From NCBI GenBank assembly GCA_002694025.1, contig NZKX01000124.1, forward strand, positions 1 to 7,874: a stretch of 7,874 nt of DNA. The letters are read 5' to 3'. The notes under the pieces are model-generated. The model saw only the letters and a list, made by a program, of their open reading frames with translations. It did no database searches and was not told the origin of the DNA. Below, piece after piece: positions 1 through 6,185 of the stretch. Origin of the DNA: Fidelibacterota bacterium. GTDB lineage: Bacteria; Marinisomatota; Marinisomatia; Marinisomatales; UBA1611. The position numbers and the translations under genes are program-made. Each line of letters opens with the position of its first letter. The first letter of the stretch is position 1.

Positions 1-209
1 GGAAAGGATATTTGACTATTCCCATCATAATCTTTTTCTATGAAGTAACCATTTAGCTTAAATGAGAGTTCTATAAAGTCTTCTGAGTTGTCATGAATTG
101 TCCAAGCCGGCTCGGAAGGATTAATCTCGCCAGTATTAACCCAATCTTTCGAAAATAAAGCTGAAAATGAAAAGAGTAAAGTTATGATTTTAGTAACCGT
201 ATTTTTCAT
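1..209 (-). CDS. Secreted protein, N-terminal fragment (3' end outside window)
   Basis: The first 69 codons of a gene that runs off the left edge. The start ATG at 209-207 is the only in-frame start after an upstream in-frame TAA, though no clear SD is present. The N-terminus, MKNTVTKIITLLFSFSALFS, is a typical Sec signal peptide: two lysines, a hydrophobic core, then probable cleavage before KDW. The mature part (WVNTGEINPSEPAW, then FIELSFKLNGYF) is weakly reminiscent of the propeptide of C25 (gingipain-like) secreted peptidases found in FCB-group bacteria. This is a memory-based guess from about 45 residues and should not be used as a name. It lies 54 nt downstream of the GT2 gene on the same strand and could be the next gene of the operon or the start of another unit. 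Confidence 0.75.
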   Translation of the reverse strand, partial: MKNTVTKIITLLFSFSALFSKDWVNTGEINPSEPAWTIHDNSEDFIELSFKLNGYFIEKDYDGNSQISF

Positions 210-263
210 GATAATATGAATCTTGTGAAATTTTATCGCAGTTATTTATATTTAACTCAAAAT

Positions 264-1100
264 CTAATATAACTCCATCATATTAATCCAATGGTGAATA
301 TTTTTTTTTACCTTTGATAATTCAGAGACTTTATTTCTTTTTTCTAAGCCTTTAGCATAAATATACATTTTCTTAATTAACATATTGATTGTCATAAGAG
401 TTTGTGGTTTATTAAGCATTTTAGACTTTAAAATATTCTCCAAAGCTTGAATTCTATAAAATTCGATTCCATTTTGTGCTTTTGATAGCTGATCATTATG
501 ACCTCCATATTTTATAATTAAAGGAACATCCAGAAAAAATACCGAATACTTTGAAGTAATTCTTAACCATAAGTTATAATCCTCACAAACTCTTAAAGAC
601 TCATCAAAAGTACCAATATCATCAAAAACATCCCTTTTTATTAAAACAGATGAAGGAGAAATGCGACACATGTCCAAACATTTTTCAAAGATATGGCCTC
701 CAAATTTCTTATGCTTTTTCATTTGATTCACTCGTACGCCGTTTCTAATCCAAATTTCATTTGAATGATGGATTTTTATATTTGAGTTTGCTTGAATCTC
801 ATTAGTTTGTTCATAGATCTTATTTGGTAACCACTCATCATCAGAGTCCAAAAGTGCTATCCAATTTCCACGAGAAATTTTTATCCCTTCATTCCTGGCA
901 GAGCTTACGCCGCTATTTTTTTGATATACATATTTTACATTTGGGTAATTCTTTTTAACCCATTCTTCCGTGCCATCATTAGATCCATCATCGATAACGA
1001 TTATCTCCAAGGGAGGCAATGATTGCTGCTCTACTGATTGAATTGCTCTTTTTAAGGTATGTTTTCTATTATAAGTTGGAATAATTACAGATATATCCAT
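264..1100 (-). CDS. Family 2 (GT-A) glycosyltransferase
   Basis: A 278-residue inverting glycosyltransferase of the GT2 type that transfers a sugar from an NDP-sugar to an acceptor. The N-terminus MDISVIIPTYNRKHTLKRAI is the classic GT-A opening. EIIVIDDGSNDGT (32-44) binds the nucleotide, GVSSARNEG (64-72) is conserved, and LLDSDDEWLP (83-92) holds the metal-binding DXD. CEDYNLWLRI (172-181) supplies the likely catalytic base Asp174. GGHNDQLS (199-206) is a common acceptor-side block in this group. No signal peptide or membrane helix is seen, so it is cytoplasmic or loosely membrane-bound. It starts at 1100 with an AAGG SD and lies 34 nt after the nucleotidyltransferase. This suggests it may use the NDP-sugar made there, as an inference from position only. 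Donor and acceptor are unknown. A run of nine A in the mRNA (309-301) lies about 12 codons before the stop. Confidence 0.92.
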   Translation of the reverse strand: MDISVIIPTYNRKHTLKRAIQSVEQQSLPPLEIIVIDDGSNDGTEEWVKKNYPNVKYVYQKNSGVSSARNEGIKISRGNWIALLDSDDEWLPNKIYEQTNEIQANSNIKIHHSNEIWIRNGVRVNQMKKHKKFGGHIFEKCLDMCRISPSSVLIKRDVFDDIGTFDESLRVCEDYNLWLRITSKYSVFFLDVPLIIKYGGHNDQLSKAQNGIEFYRIQALENILKSKMLNKPQTLMTINMLIKKMYIYAKGLEKRNKVSELSKVKKNIHHWINMMELY

Positions 1101-1107
1101 CTACAAA

Positions 1108-1111
1108 CCTT
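1108..1111 (-). promoter_or_regulatory. Ribosome binding site of the GT2 gene
   Basis: AAGG on the minus strand, 7 nt before the ATG at 1100. It fixes the start at the Met that opens the conserved MDISVIIPTYNR segment. Confidence 0.6.
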
Positions 1112-1134
1112 AAATGATATCATCAAATAGTTTA

Positions 1135-2016
1135 TTAAAATAATTTTTTTGGATAAGCACCCTTTTCAATAAGCTTTTGTATTTGTTGAATAACATGTGG
1201 CTTATCCTCCTTATACGTCACACCAAACCATTTTGCGCTACTACGAAGTATTTGTACCAATTTGATATTATCTTGTATCAAGTCATTTATTACAGAAGGT
1301 ATTAGGTATTCACTATTTAATTTGCCACCTTCTTTTTCAAGAAATTTCTCAAACATAGACTCCAAAAAGCCAAATAAATCAGGTGTAAAGCCCCAAACAT
1401 TCATAGAAACTGGCTCTTGACCATTCAGAGAAATATCTCTTTCAGATTTCATTTTGTTTTTGGATAATCTTAAACCACCTGTTTCAATAACAGTATCAAG
1501 TTTGTCACCGTTTAAAGTACAAAGACCACGAGTGACACTTCCAAAGTCAGATAATGTATTGCCAAGCTGGAAAGCTACCATAGAAAAGTTTTTACCCCCT
1601 TGTTGATAGTATTCTGCTGCGACCCTAAAAGTCTCTAGTCCATAAAAATCGTCGCCATTTATTGCGACAAACGGCTCTTTTATTAGGTTTTTAGTTGTTA
1701 AAATAGCATGACCCGTTCCCCAAGGTTTTTTCCTCCCAACTGGGCAAGAAAACCCACCTGGGAGATTAGTAAGTTCCTGGAAAGCAAATTCGACCTGGAT
1801 TTTTCCTTTGTATTTATCTGTTATTACGGATCTGAATTCTTTGTGGAATTCTTTCCTTATGACAAAAACAACCTTATTAAATCCTGCTCGAATGGCATCA
1901 TAAACAGAGTAATCAATAATAGTTTCTTGATTGGGACCTACAGAATCCAGTTGCTTTAAACCTCCATAACGTGATCCCATTCCAGCAGCCATGATCAATA
2001 GTGTAATATCCTTCAT
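1135..2016 (-). CDS. Sugar-1-phosphate nucleotidyltransferase (NTP_transferase fold)
   Basis: A 293-residue cytoplasmic enzyme expected to join a sugar 1-phosphate to an NTP, giving an NDP-sugar and pyrophosphate. The N-terminal nucleotide-binding signature LIMAAGMGSRYGGLKQ (7-22) is intact, including the glycine-rich loop, Arg and Lys. WGTGHAIL (99-106) is the usual base/sugar contact block. NGDDFYG (120-126) carries the metal-binding aspartates. SMNVWGFTPDLF (204-215) and the C-terminal KWFGVTYKED block are typical of the nucleotidyltransferases often placed beside sugar 1-kinases. There is no left-handed beta-helix acetyltransferase extension, so it is not a GlmU-type bifunctional enzyme. 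It has a good SD (AAAGGA) that overlaps the kinase stop codon, which supports coupled expression. By context it uses the product of the kinase just upstream. Whether the nucleotide is UTP, GTP or another cannot be read from the sequence. A general glucose-1-phosphate uridylyltransferase is the alternative. Confidence 0.88.
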   Translation of the reverse strand: MKDITLLIMAAGMGSRYGGLKQLDSVGPNQETIIDYSVYDAIRAGFNKVVFVIRKEFHKEFRSVITDKYKGKIQVEFAFQELTNLPGGFSCPVGRKKPWGTGHAILTTKNLIKEPFVAINGDDFYGLETFRVAAEYYQQGGKNFSMVAFQLGNTLSDFGSVTRGLCTLNGDKLDTVIETGGLRLSKNKMKSERDISLNGQEPVSMNVWGFTPDLFGFLESMFEKFLEKEGGKLNSEYLIPSVINDLIQDNIKLVQILRSSAKWFGVTYKEDKPHVIQQIQKLIEKGAYPKKLF

Positions 2017-2023
2017 GCATTTT

Positions 2024-2029
2024 TCCTTT
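2024..2029 (-). promoter_or_regulatory. Ribosome binding site of the nucleotidyltransferase
   Basis: AAAGGA on the minus strand, 7 nt before the ATG at 2016. Its first bases overlap the kinase stop codon TAA (2030-2028), so initiation may be helped by ribosomes ending the kinase. Confidence 0.75.
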
Positions 2030-3083
2030 ATTTAGATAAAATTTTTGTTCCTTCATCCTTGCCTATAATATAAGCTCTTCCGCCTACAGATTCTATTGCG
2101 CTTGCAACAGCCTCAGAATTTTTTGGAGTGTAGGCAAACATACAACCGCCTCCACCCGATCCATTTATTTTGCCACCATATGCACCAGCATCTAACGCCG
2201 CTGATAACATTGAATCAATTTTATTAGTACTTATTTTTAGCTTATCTCTTAATATTTGGTGCCCTTGGTTTAGTAATTCTCCAAAATGCCTGTGGTCAAT
2301 TTTTTCTTTTCTTAGCTCAATCAAACCTTTTTCTAATAAGTCTCTATTTTTTATTGTGGCATTAAACAAATTTTGCTCTTGATCATTTAGGTAGGAAAGG
2401 GGGATCTCAAATCCAGTTGTATGTAGATTAAAACTTGGGATATAAGACAGAATTTTATCAAAAATTTTTAACCGTGAGTATTTACACTTTTTTAGAATAT
2501 ATAAAGTATTTTTAGGCTCACAGGAATCACCTAAAACAAAATTACCTAGTTTGGTATCAATTTTTTGTAAAGACGCACTTGGTTCCGGTTTTATATAAAG
2601 TAAACCTCCAAAAGCAGTTGTATATTGATCCATGATGCCACCAGACTCCCGAAATTCAACTGACTCTGCCAGATATGCTAATTCTCCCATTTTCTCTTTT
2701 GACCATTTGGGAGGAATATCAGCAGATTGTGCTAAAAAATTTATCCAACTTACAACAATTGCTGATGAACTACTTGTTCCTGCCTGAGCAGGTATCTGAC
2801 TTTTTATAGTGCACTCAAAACCATTTGCAAAAGAGAGACCTTCACGCTGGCATATTATTATTCCACTTTTAAAATAATCTCTGTTATGTGTGTATTCTAG
2901 GTTGTCAAGGGAAAATGTTTCCGTCTCTCTTAAGTCCGGCTTATGTATTACTATTTTTCTATCTCGCCTTTTCTTTCCATATAAGCTTACACGTAAAGAT
3001 ATTGCCATTGATATGACTGGAAGCCCTAAATAGTCTTGATGCTCACCGAATAGGCAGATTCTACCTGGAGTACTTATTTCCAA
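2028..3083 (-). CDS. GHMP-family sugar kinase, galactokinase-like (sugar 1-kinase)
   Basis: A 351-residue cytoplasmic kinase expected to phosphorylate a sugar at the anomeric C1 with ATP. Motif 1, TPGRICLFGEHQDYLG (residues 5-20), resembles the galactokinase signature but has Cys-Leu-Phe where galactokinases have Asn-Leu/Ile-Ile. Arg8, Glu14, His15 and Asp17 match the sugar-binding set of that family. The ATP loop is AGTSSSSAIV (101-110). SGGIMDQYTTAFGG (147-160) gives the probable catalytic base Asp152 (codon 2630-2628). Motif 3 is KINGSGGGGCMFAY (305-318). The start is TTG at 3083: an in-frame TAA lies two codons upstream (3089-3087), no ATG is available, and motif 1 begins at residue 5. 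Overlap with the symporter is 10 nt; the nucleotidyltransferase follows after 11 nt. The substrate could be galactose, GalNAc, fucose or another sugar released by the upstream enzymes. The GHMP family is sure, the substrate is not. Confidence 0.9.
   Translation of the reverse strand: MEISTPGRICLFGEHQDYLGLPVISMAISLRVSLYGKKRRDRKIVIHKPDLRETETFSLDNLEYTHNRDYFKSGIIICQREGLSFANGFECTIKSQIPAQAGTSSSSAIVVSWINFLAQSADIPPKWSKEKMGELAYLAESVEFRESGGIMDQYTTAFGGLLYIKPEPSASLQKIDTKLGNFVLGDSCEPKNTLYILKKCKYSRLKIFDKILSYIPSFNLHTTGFEIPLSYLNDQEQNLFNATIKNRDLLEKGLIELRKEKIDHRHFGELLNQGHQILRDKLKISTNKIDSMLSAALDAGAYGGKINGSGGGGCMFAYTPKNSEAVASAIESVGGRAYIIGKDEGTKILSK
3074..3083 (-). other. 10-nt gene overlap with TTG start
   Basis: On the minus strand TTGGAAATAA is shared: TTG starts the GHMP kinase and TAA ends the symporter. 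An in-frame TAA at 3089-3087 rules out a longer kinase frame. Overlap plus a weak start codon suggests translational coupling and a lower kinase yield than the symporter. Confidence 0.8.
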
Positions 3084-4807
3084 ATTTTATATAATCCAAA
3101 AAAAGCTGAAGCTGAAATAAGTGCTAGAAAAAAACCGGGTAAAGTGTTACCATATATTAAATGCCCCATACTTAATAGAGATCCATATACCGCAGTACAT
3201 CCTAAAACCATTGAAAAAATACCCTTGGGAATAAACCAATCTCCTGATTCTGAACTAGGTTTATAATTTTTCCAGCCAGGGCCTCCCGGATTGACCTTAT
3301 CAACAAAATTTTGGAGTGTGACTTCATCATCTTTTGGGGTGATGAATGTGGCTAGTACCCAAATGATTGTTGTTAATGATGCACCTATTGTTATCTTAGC
3401 CCAATCAGCCATGCCGTATTCACCAAAATTTAAAAATAAAGCGATTATCATTGAACTTACCATTGCAACAATTTCTGTGTAAGCATTTATTCTCCACCAA
3501 AACCATCTCAAAATATAGATAAGACCCGTACCTGCTCCAATCATCAAAAGAAGATTGAAAGCCTGTCCAGCACTTTTCAAAAGTAATCCTAAACCTGCAC
3601 CTAAAATAATAGTAACAATCGTAATTATTCTTGCAACGGTTACTAGCTCTCTTTTGGATGAATCTTTTCTTATAAACCGATGATAAAAATCATTAACAAG
3701 ATAACTAGCTCCAAGGTTGAGTTGTGTGGACATCGTGCTCATAAATGCTGCAATTAAAGATGCAGAGACTACCCCAAGTAATCCAGATGGAAGAAAAGTA
3801 AGCATCGCTGGATAGGCGATATCATGCCCTAGTTTATTTGCAGTAAGCGTTGGGAATGTCCTCTTAATATCTGATATCTCAGGAAAGATAATTAAAGATG
3901 AAAGTGCAATTAGTATCCAAGGCCAAGGACGAATACCATAATGAGCAATATTAAACAAAAAGGTTGCCGCAACGGCATGAGATTCATCTTTTGCTGAAAG
4001 CATGCGTTGAGCAATATATCCTCCACCTCCTGGCTCAGATCCAGGGTAATAACTTGCCCACCATTGTACTGCAAGTGGAATAAATAATACAGGGATCCAA
4101 GTATCAGGATCTGAAAAGTCTGGGAAAAAAGATAATTTACCTACTACATTCTCATGCGAAATAAGATTAGATAACCCTCCTATTTCTGGAAGCGAGAGGA
4201 TGTGAATTGTTGCCCAAATCGATCCAATCATTGCGAATAGAAATTGGACAAAGTCAGTAATTATAACTGCTTTTAGTCCACCTAAGGCTGAATAGATCAA
4301 AGTAATTGAGCAAGCAACTGTTAACGTTGCCCATCCAGGGACTCCTAAAACAATTTCCCCGAACTTTACTGCAGCAAGGCTAACGGCACCCATTACCAGC
4401 ACATTAAAAACTAGTCCAAGGTATATAGCTCGAAATCCCCGAAGGATTGCAGCAGCTTTCCCACTATAACGAAGCTCATAAAATTCTACATCGGTGAGTA
4501 TATCCGCGCGCCTCCATAACTTGGCATAAACAAATACTGTAAGCATTCCAGTTAATAAAAAAGCCCACCATACCCAATTTCCTGAGACTCCATTTTGTCT
4601 AACTAAATCTGTAACTAGATTGGGTGTATCTGTAGAAAAAGTGGTAGCAACCATACTGATCCCTAGAAGCCACCAAGGCATATCTTTTCCTGCTAAAAAA
4701 AAAGACTCTGGATCTTTTCCTGCCTTCTTTGATGACCAGATACCTATACCCAAATACAGCATAAAAAAAATTGCTATAATCGCCCAATCTAAAAATGAAA
4801 GTATCAT
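3074..4807 (-). CDS. Sodium:solute symporter (SSS family), probable sugar importer
   Basis: A 577-residue inner-membrane protein with many hydrophobic segments (roughly 13-15 by eye), the usual size for long SSS (vSGLT-like) members. The first helix (residues 6-24) is followed by the conserved SSKKAG...ESFFLAGKDMPWW block. The next helix carries ATTFSTDTPN (about 54-63). The helix around 343-365 has AAFMSTMSTQLN, the Ser/Thr-rich stretch that in this family supplies the Na2 sodium site. It should couple sodium entry to uptake of a small solute. Its place directly after two exported glycosidases and before a sugar kinase points to a released monosaccharide, such as fucose, galactose or GalNAc (inference). 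The start ATG follows the GH109 stop with no gap (TAAATG) and no good SD is seen, so translation is probably coupled to GH109. The 3' end overlaps the kinase by 10 nt. No SusC/SusD pair is in the window. Confidence 0.93.
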   Translation of the reverse strand: MILSFLDWAIIAIFFMLYLGIGIWSSKKAGKDPESFFLAGKDMPWWLLGISMVATTFSTDTPNLVTDLVRQNGVSGNWVWWAFLLTGMLTVFVYAKLWRRADILTDVEFYELRYSGKAAAILRGFRAIYLGLVFNVLVMGAVSLAAVKFGEIVLGVPGWATLTVACSITLIYSALGGLKAVIITDFVQFLFAMIGSIWATIHILSLPEIGGLSNLISHENVVGKLSFFPDFSDPDTWIPVLFIPLAVQWWASYYPGSEPGGGGYIAQRMLSAKDESHAVAATFLFNIAHYGIRPWPWILIALSSLIIFPEISDIKRTFPTLTANKLGHDIAYPAMLTFLPSGLLGVVSASLIAAFMSTMSTQLNLGASYLVNDFYHRFIRKDSSKRELVTVARIITIVTIILGAGLGLLLKSAGQAFNLLLMIGAGTGLIYILRWFWWRINAYTEIVAMVSSMIIALFLNFGEYGMADWAKITIGASLTTIIWVLATFITPKDDEVTLQNFVDKVNPGGPGWKNYKPSSESGDWFIPKGIFSMVLGCTAVYGSLLSMGHLIYGNTLPGFFLALISASAFFGLYKIWK

Positions 4808-4810
4808 TTA
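4805..4810 (-). other. Abutting stop/start junction TAAATG
   Basis: The GH109 stop TAA (4810-4808) is followed at once by the symporter ATG (4807-4805). The bases upstream are AT-rich and hold no convincing SD. The arrangement suggests that symporter translation depends on ribosomes finishing GH109. Confidence 0.7.
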
Positions 4811-6166
4811 AATATAATTATCTAAACCAAAAATTGGTTCGTTTTTTTTCCATTTTCCTCTTGTAAAATCTGGAATCTTCACAGAAGCACTACCAAGACG
4901 AATTGATTTTTCACTTAATGGAGAAACTACACTCATGCTTACAGAGTCATAAACATCTATCACTGGATCTGCCCCTCTAAGTGATTCAATAAATGCCCTA
5001 AGAATAAAGAAATCCATTCCTCCATGCCCAGAGCCTTCAGCCTGACCTTCAAACTTTTTCCATAGAGGATGATCAAATTTTTCCAAATATGTTTTTTCAT
5101 TTTCCCAGCGATGCTCTTCCTCACTAAAACCTTCAATATAAATAGATTGTGCATCTTTCTGCCAAATTCCTTGCGTCCCTTGAACCCGAAAGTTTAAAGA
5201 ATAAGGTCTGGGATTATTTGTGTCATGGCTGAGCACTACAGTCTGGCCATTTGCACATTTTATAACTGTAGTTACGATATCACCGCATTTAAAATGAATA
5301 TTAGCATTGGGGTGATCTTCACCTCCTTTTTCAACAATGTATTTATTCAGACCTCTGCTTTGTGTGGCAGTAGAGGTCAAATGCACCATCCTATTCCCTC
5401 GGTTGATATTTAACATGGGACTAACTGGACCTAAGCCGTGAGTTGGGTAAAGGTCTCCATTTCTATCAACAGAGTGCTGGGTTCTCCACTTTGCTTCTGA
5501 AAATCCCTTATCCCCGAATTCTACTCCTCCCCCATATGGGTTCATGCCATCATTAAATTTTACATGCCTCAAATCATGCTGATACCCCCCTTGACAGTGT
5601 AGTATTTCGCCAAACATGTTTTGACGAACCATATTTAAAATTGCCATAATATCACGTCGGTAACATACATTTTCCATAATCATGCACAGCCTTCCTGTTC
5701 TTTCCGATGTTTTAACAAGGTCCCAACAATCTTCTACTGTTAAAGCAGCAGGTACCTCTGTACCAACATGTTTGCCAGTTTTCATAGCTGCGACAGACAT
5801 AGGATGGTGCCATTTCCATGGAGTAGCTATATAAACTCCATCCAATTCTTCATTATTTAACATATTTAAAAAGTCTTCGTCGCCATTTTTATAAATATGT
5901 GGCTCAGGTTTTCCACCATCTTTAACAATTTTTAATGCATCTCCAATCATCCTTTCATCAATATCACAAATAGCAGGTATATCAACATCGGGATATTTTG
6001 TAGCTAACCATAGCATCCACTGCCCTCTAAGGCCTGTTCCAATAAACCCTAGTTTTACTCTCTTTTTTGTGTTTGAAGAGAATAAAGTTTGCGGTAGTGT
6101 AGCAGCTGCTCCACTAGCTGCGACGGACGTTTTAATAAATGTTCTTCTACTTATTTTTCTAGTCAT
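4808..6166 (-). CDS. Tat-exported Gfo/Idh/MocA-type glycosidase, GH109 (alpha-N-acetylgalactosaminidase-like)
   Basis: A 452-residue NAD-dependent glycosidase of the Gfo/Idh/MocA fold. GH109 enzymes cleave terminal alpha-GalNAc through an oxidation-elimination mechanism with tightly bound NAD. The start at 6166 is chosen over the longer frame from 6235: it has an SD (AAAGGTG), the longer form would overlap the fucosidase, and only the shorter form puts the twin-arginine motif SRRTFIK at residues 6-12, followed by an Ala-rich hydrophobic stretch. The protein is thus exported folded, with its cofactor. The NAD-binding loop GFIGTGLRGQ is at about 40-49. Residues Glu165 (MENVCYR), Tyr195 (QGGYQHDLR), Tyr240 and His243 (YPTHGLGP) and Tyr322 (NPRPYS) line up by spacing with Glu149, Tyr179, Tyr225, His228 and Tyr307 recalled for the Elizabethkingia enzyme; no alignment was run. 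Its stop codon abuts the symporter start. GH109-like proteins with other specificities exist, so the substrate is tentative. Confidence 0.9.
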   Translation of the reverse strand: MTRKISRRTFIKTSVAASGAAATLPQTLFSSNTKKRVKLGFIGTGLRGQWMLWLATKYPDVDIPAICDIDERMIGDALKIVKDGGKPEPHIYKNGDEDFLNMLNNEELDGVYIATPWKWHHPMSVAAMKTGKHVGTEVPAALTVEDCWDLVKTSERTGRLCMIMENVCYRRDIMAILNMVRQNMFGEILHCQGGYQHDLRHVKFNDGMNPYGGGVEFGDKGFSEAKWRTQHSVDRNGDLYPTHGLGPVSPMLNINRGNRMVHLTSTATQSRGLNKYIVEKGGEDHPNANIHFKCGDIVTTVIKCANGQTVVLSHDTNNPRPYSLNFRVQGTQGIWQKDAQSIYIEGFSEEEHRWENEKTYLEKFDHPLWKKFEGQAEGSGHGGMDFFILRAFIESLRGADPVIDVYDSVSMSVVSPLSEKSIRLGSASVKIPDFTRGKWKKNEPIFGLDNYI

Positions 6167-6173
6167 GAAATCA

Positions 6174-6180
6174 CACCTTT
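6174..6180 (-). promoter_or_regulatory. Ribosome binding site deciding the GH109 start
   Basis: AAAGGTG on the minus strand lies in the short gap between the fucosidase stop (6188-6186) and the ATG at 6166, with 9 nt between its GG and the ATG. It supports the start at 6166 over the upstream Met at 6235, which would lie inside the fucosidase gene and would bury the Tat motif. Confidence 0.75.
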
Positions 6181-6185
6181 TAGAT

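Noticed and set aside
210..263. Gap between GT2 and the secreted-protein gene checked for a terminator or promoter
   Set aside because: No stable GC-rich hairpin with a T tract and no convincing promoter boxes; the AT-rich sequence permits many weak matches.
301..309. Nine-base homopolymer near the 3' end of GT2 (and another at 4695-4703 in the symporter), possible slippage sites
   Set aside because: Both reading frames are intact through the runs and a shift would give no sensible alternative product; such runs are common in AT-rich genomes.
1114..1123. Perfect 10-bp palindrome ATGATATCAT in the gap before the GT2 gene
   Set aside because: Short, AT-rich and poorly extended by flanking pairs; expected by chance in this composition, so not called as an operator or terminator.
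1708..1959. Open frame of 83 codons on the plus strand
   Set aside because: It lies wholly inside the nucleotidyltransferase, opposite conserved motifs, and its translation has no recognisable features. It is a shadow frame.
2170..2382. Open frame of 70 codons on the plus strand
   Set aside because: Antisense to the well-conserved C-terminal half of the GHMP kinase, with no SD or family features.
3291..3482. Plus-strand 63-codon frame with hydrophobic stretches
   Set aside because: Antisense to the symporter; hydrophobicity follows from the complementary codons of membrane helices.
4599..4811. Short frames on both strands at the symporter N-terminus
   Set aside because: Both overlap a clearly coding SSS N-terminus with conserved motifs; neither has a plausible product.
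4960..5413. Short frames on both strands within the GH109 gene
   Set aside because: They overlap the GH109 catalytic region in other frames and lack start signals or known motifs.
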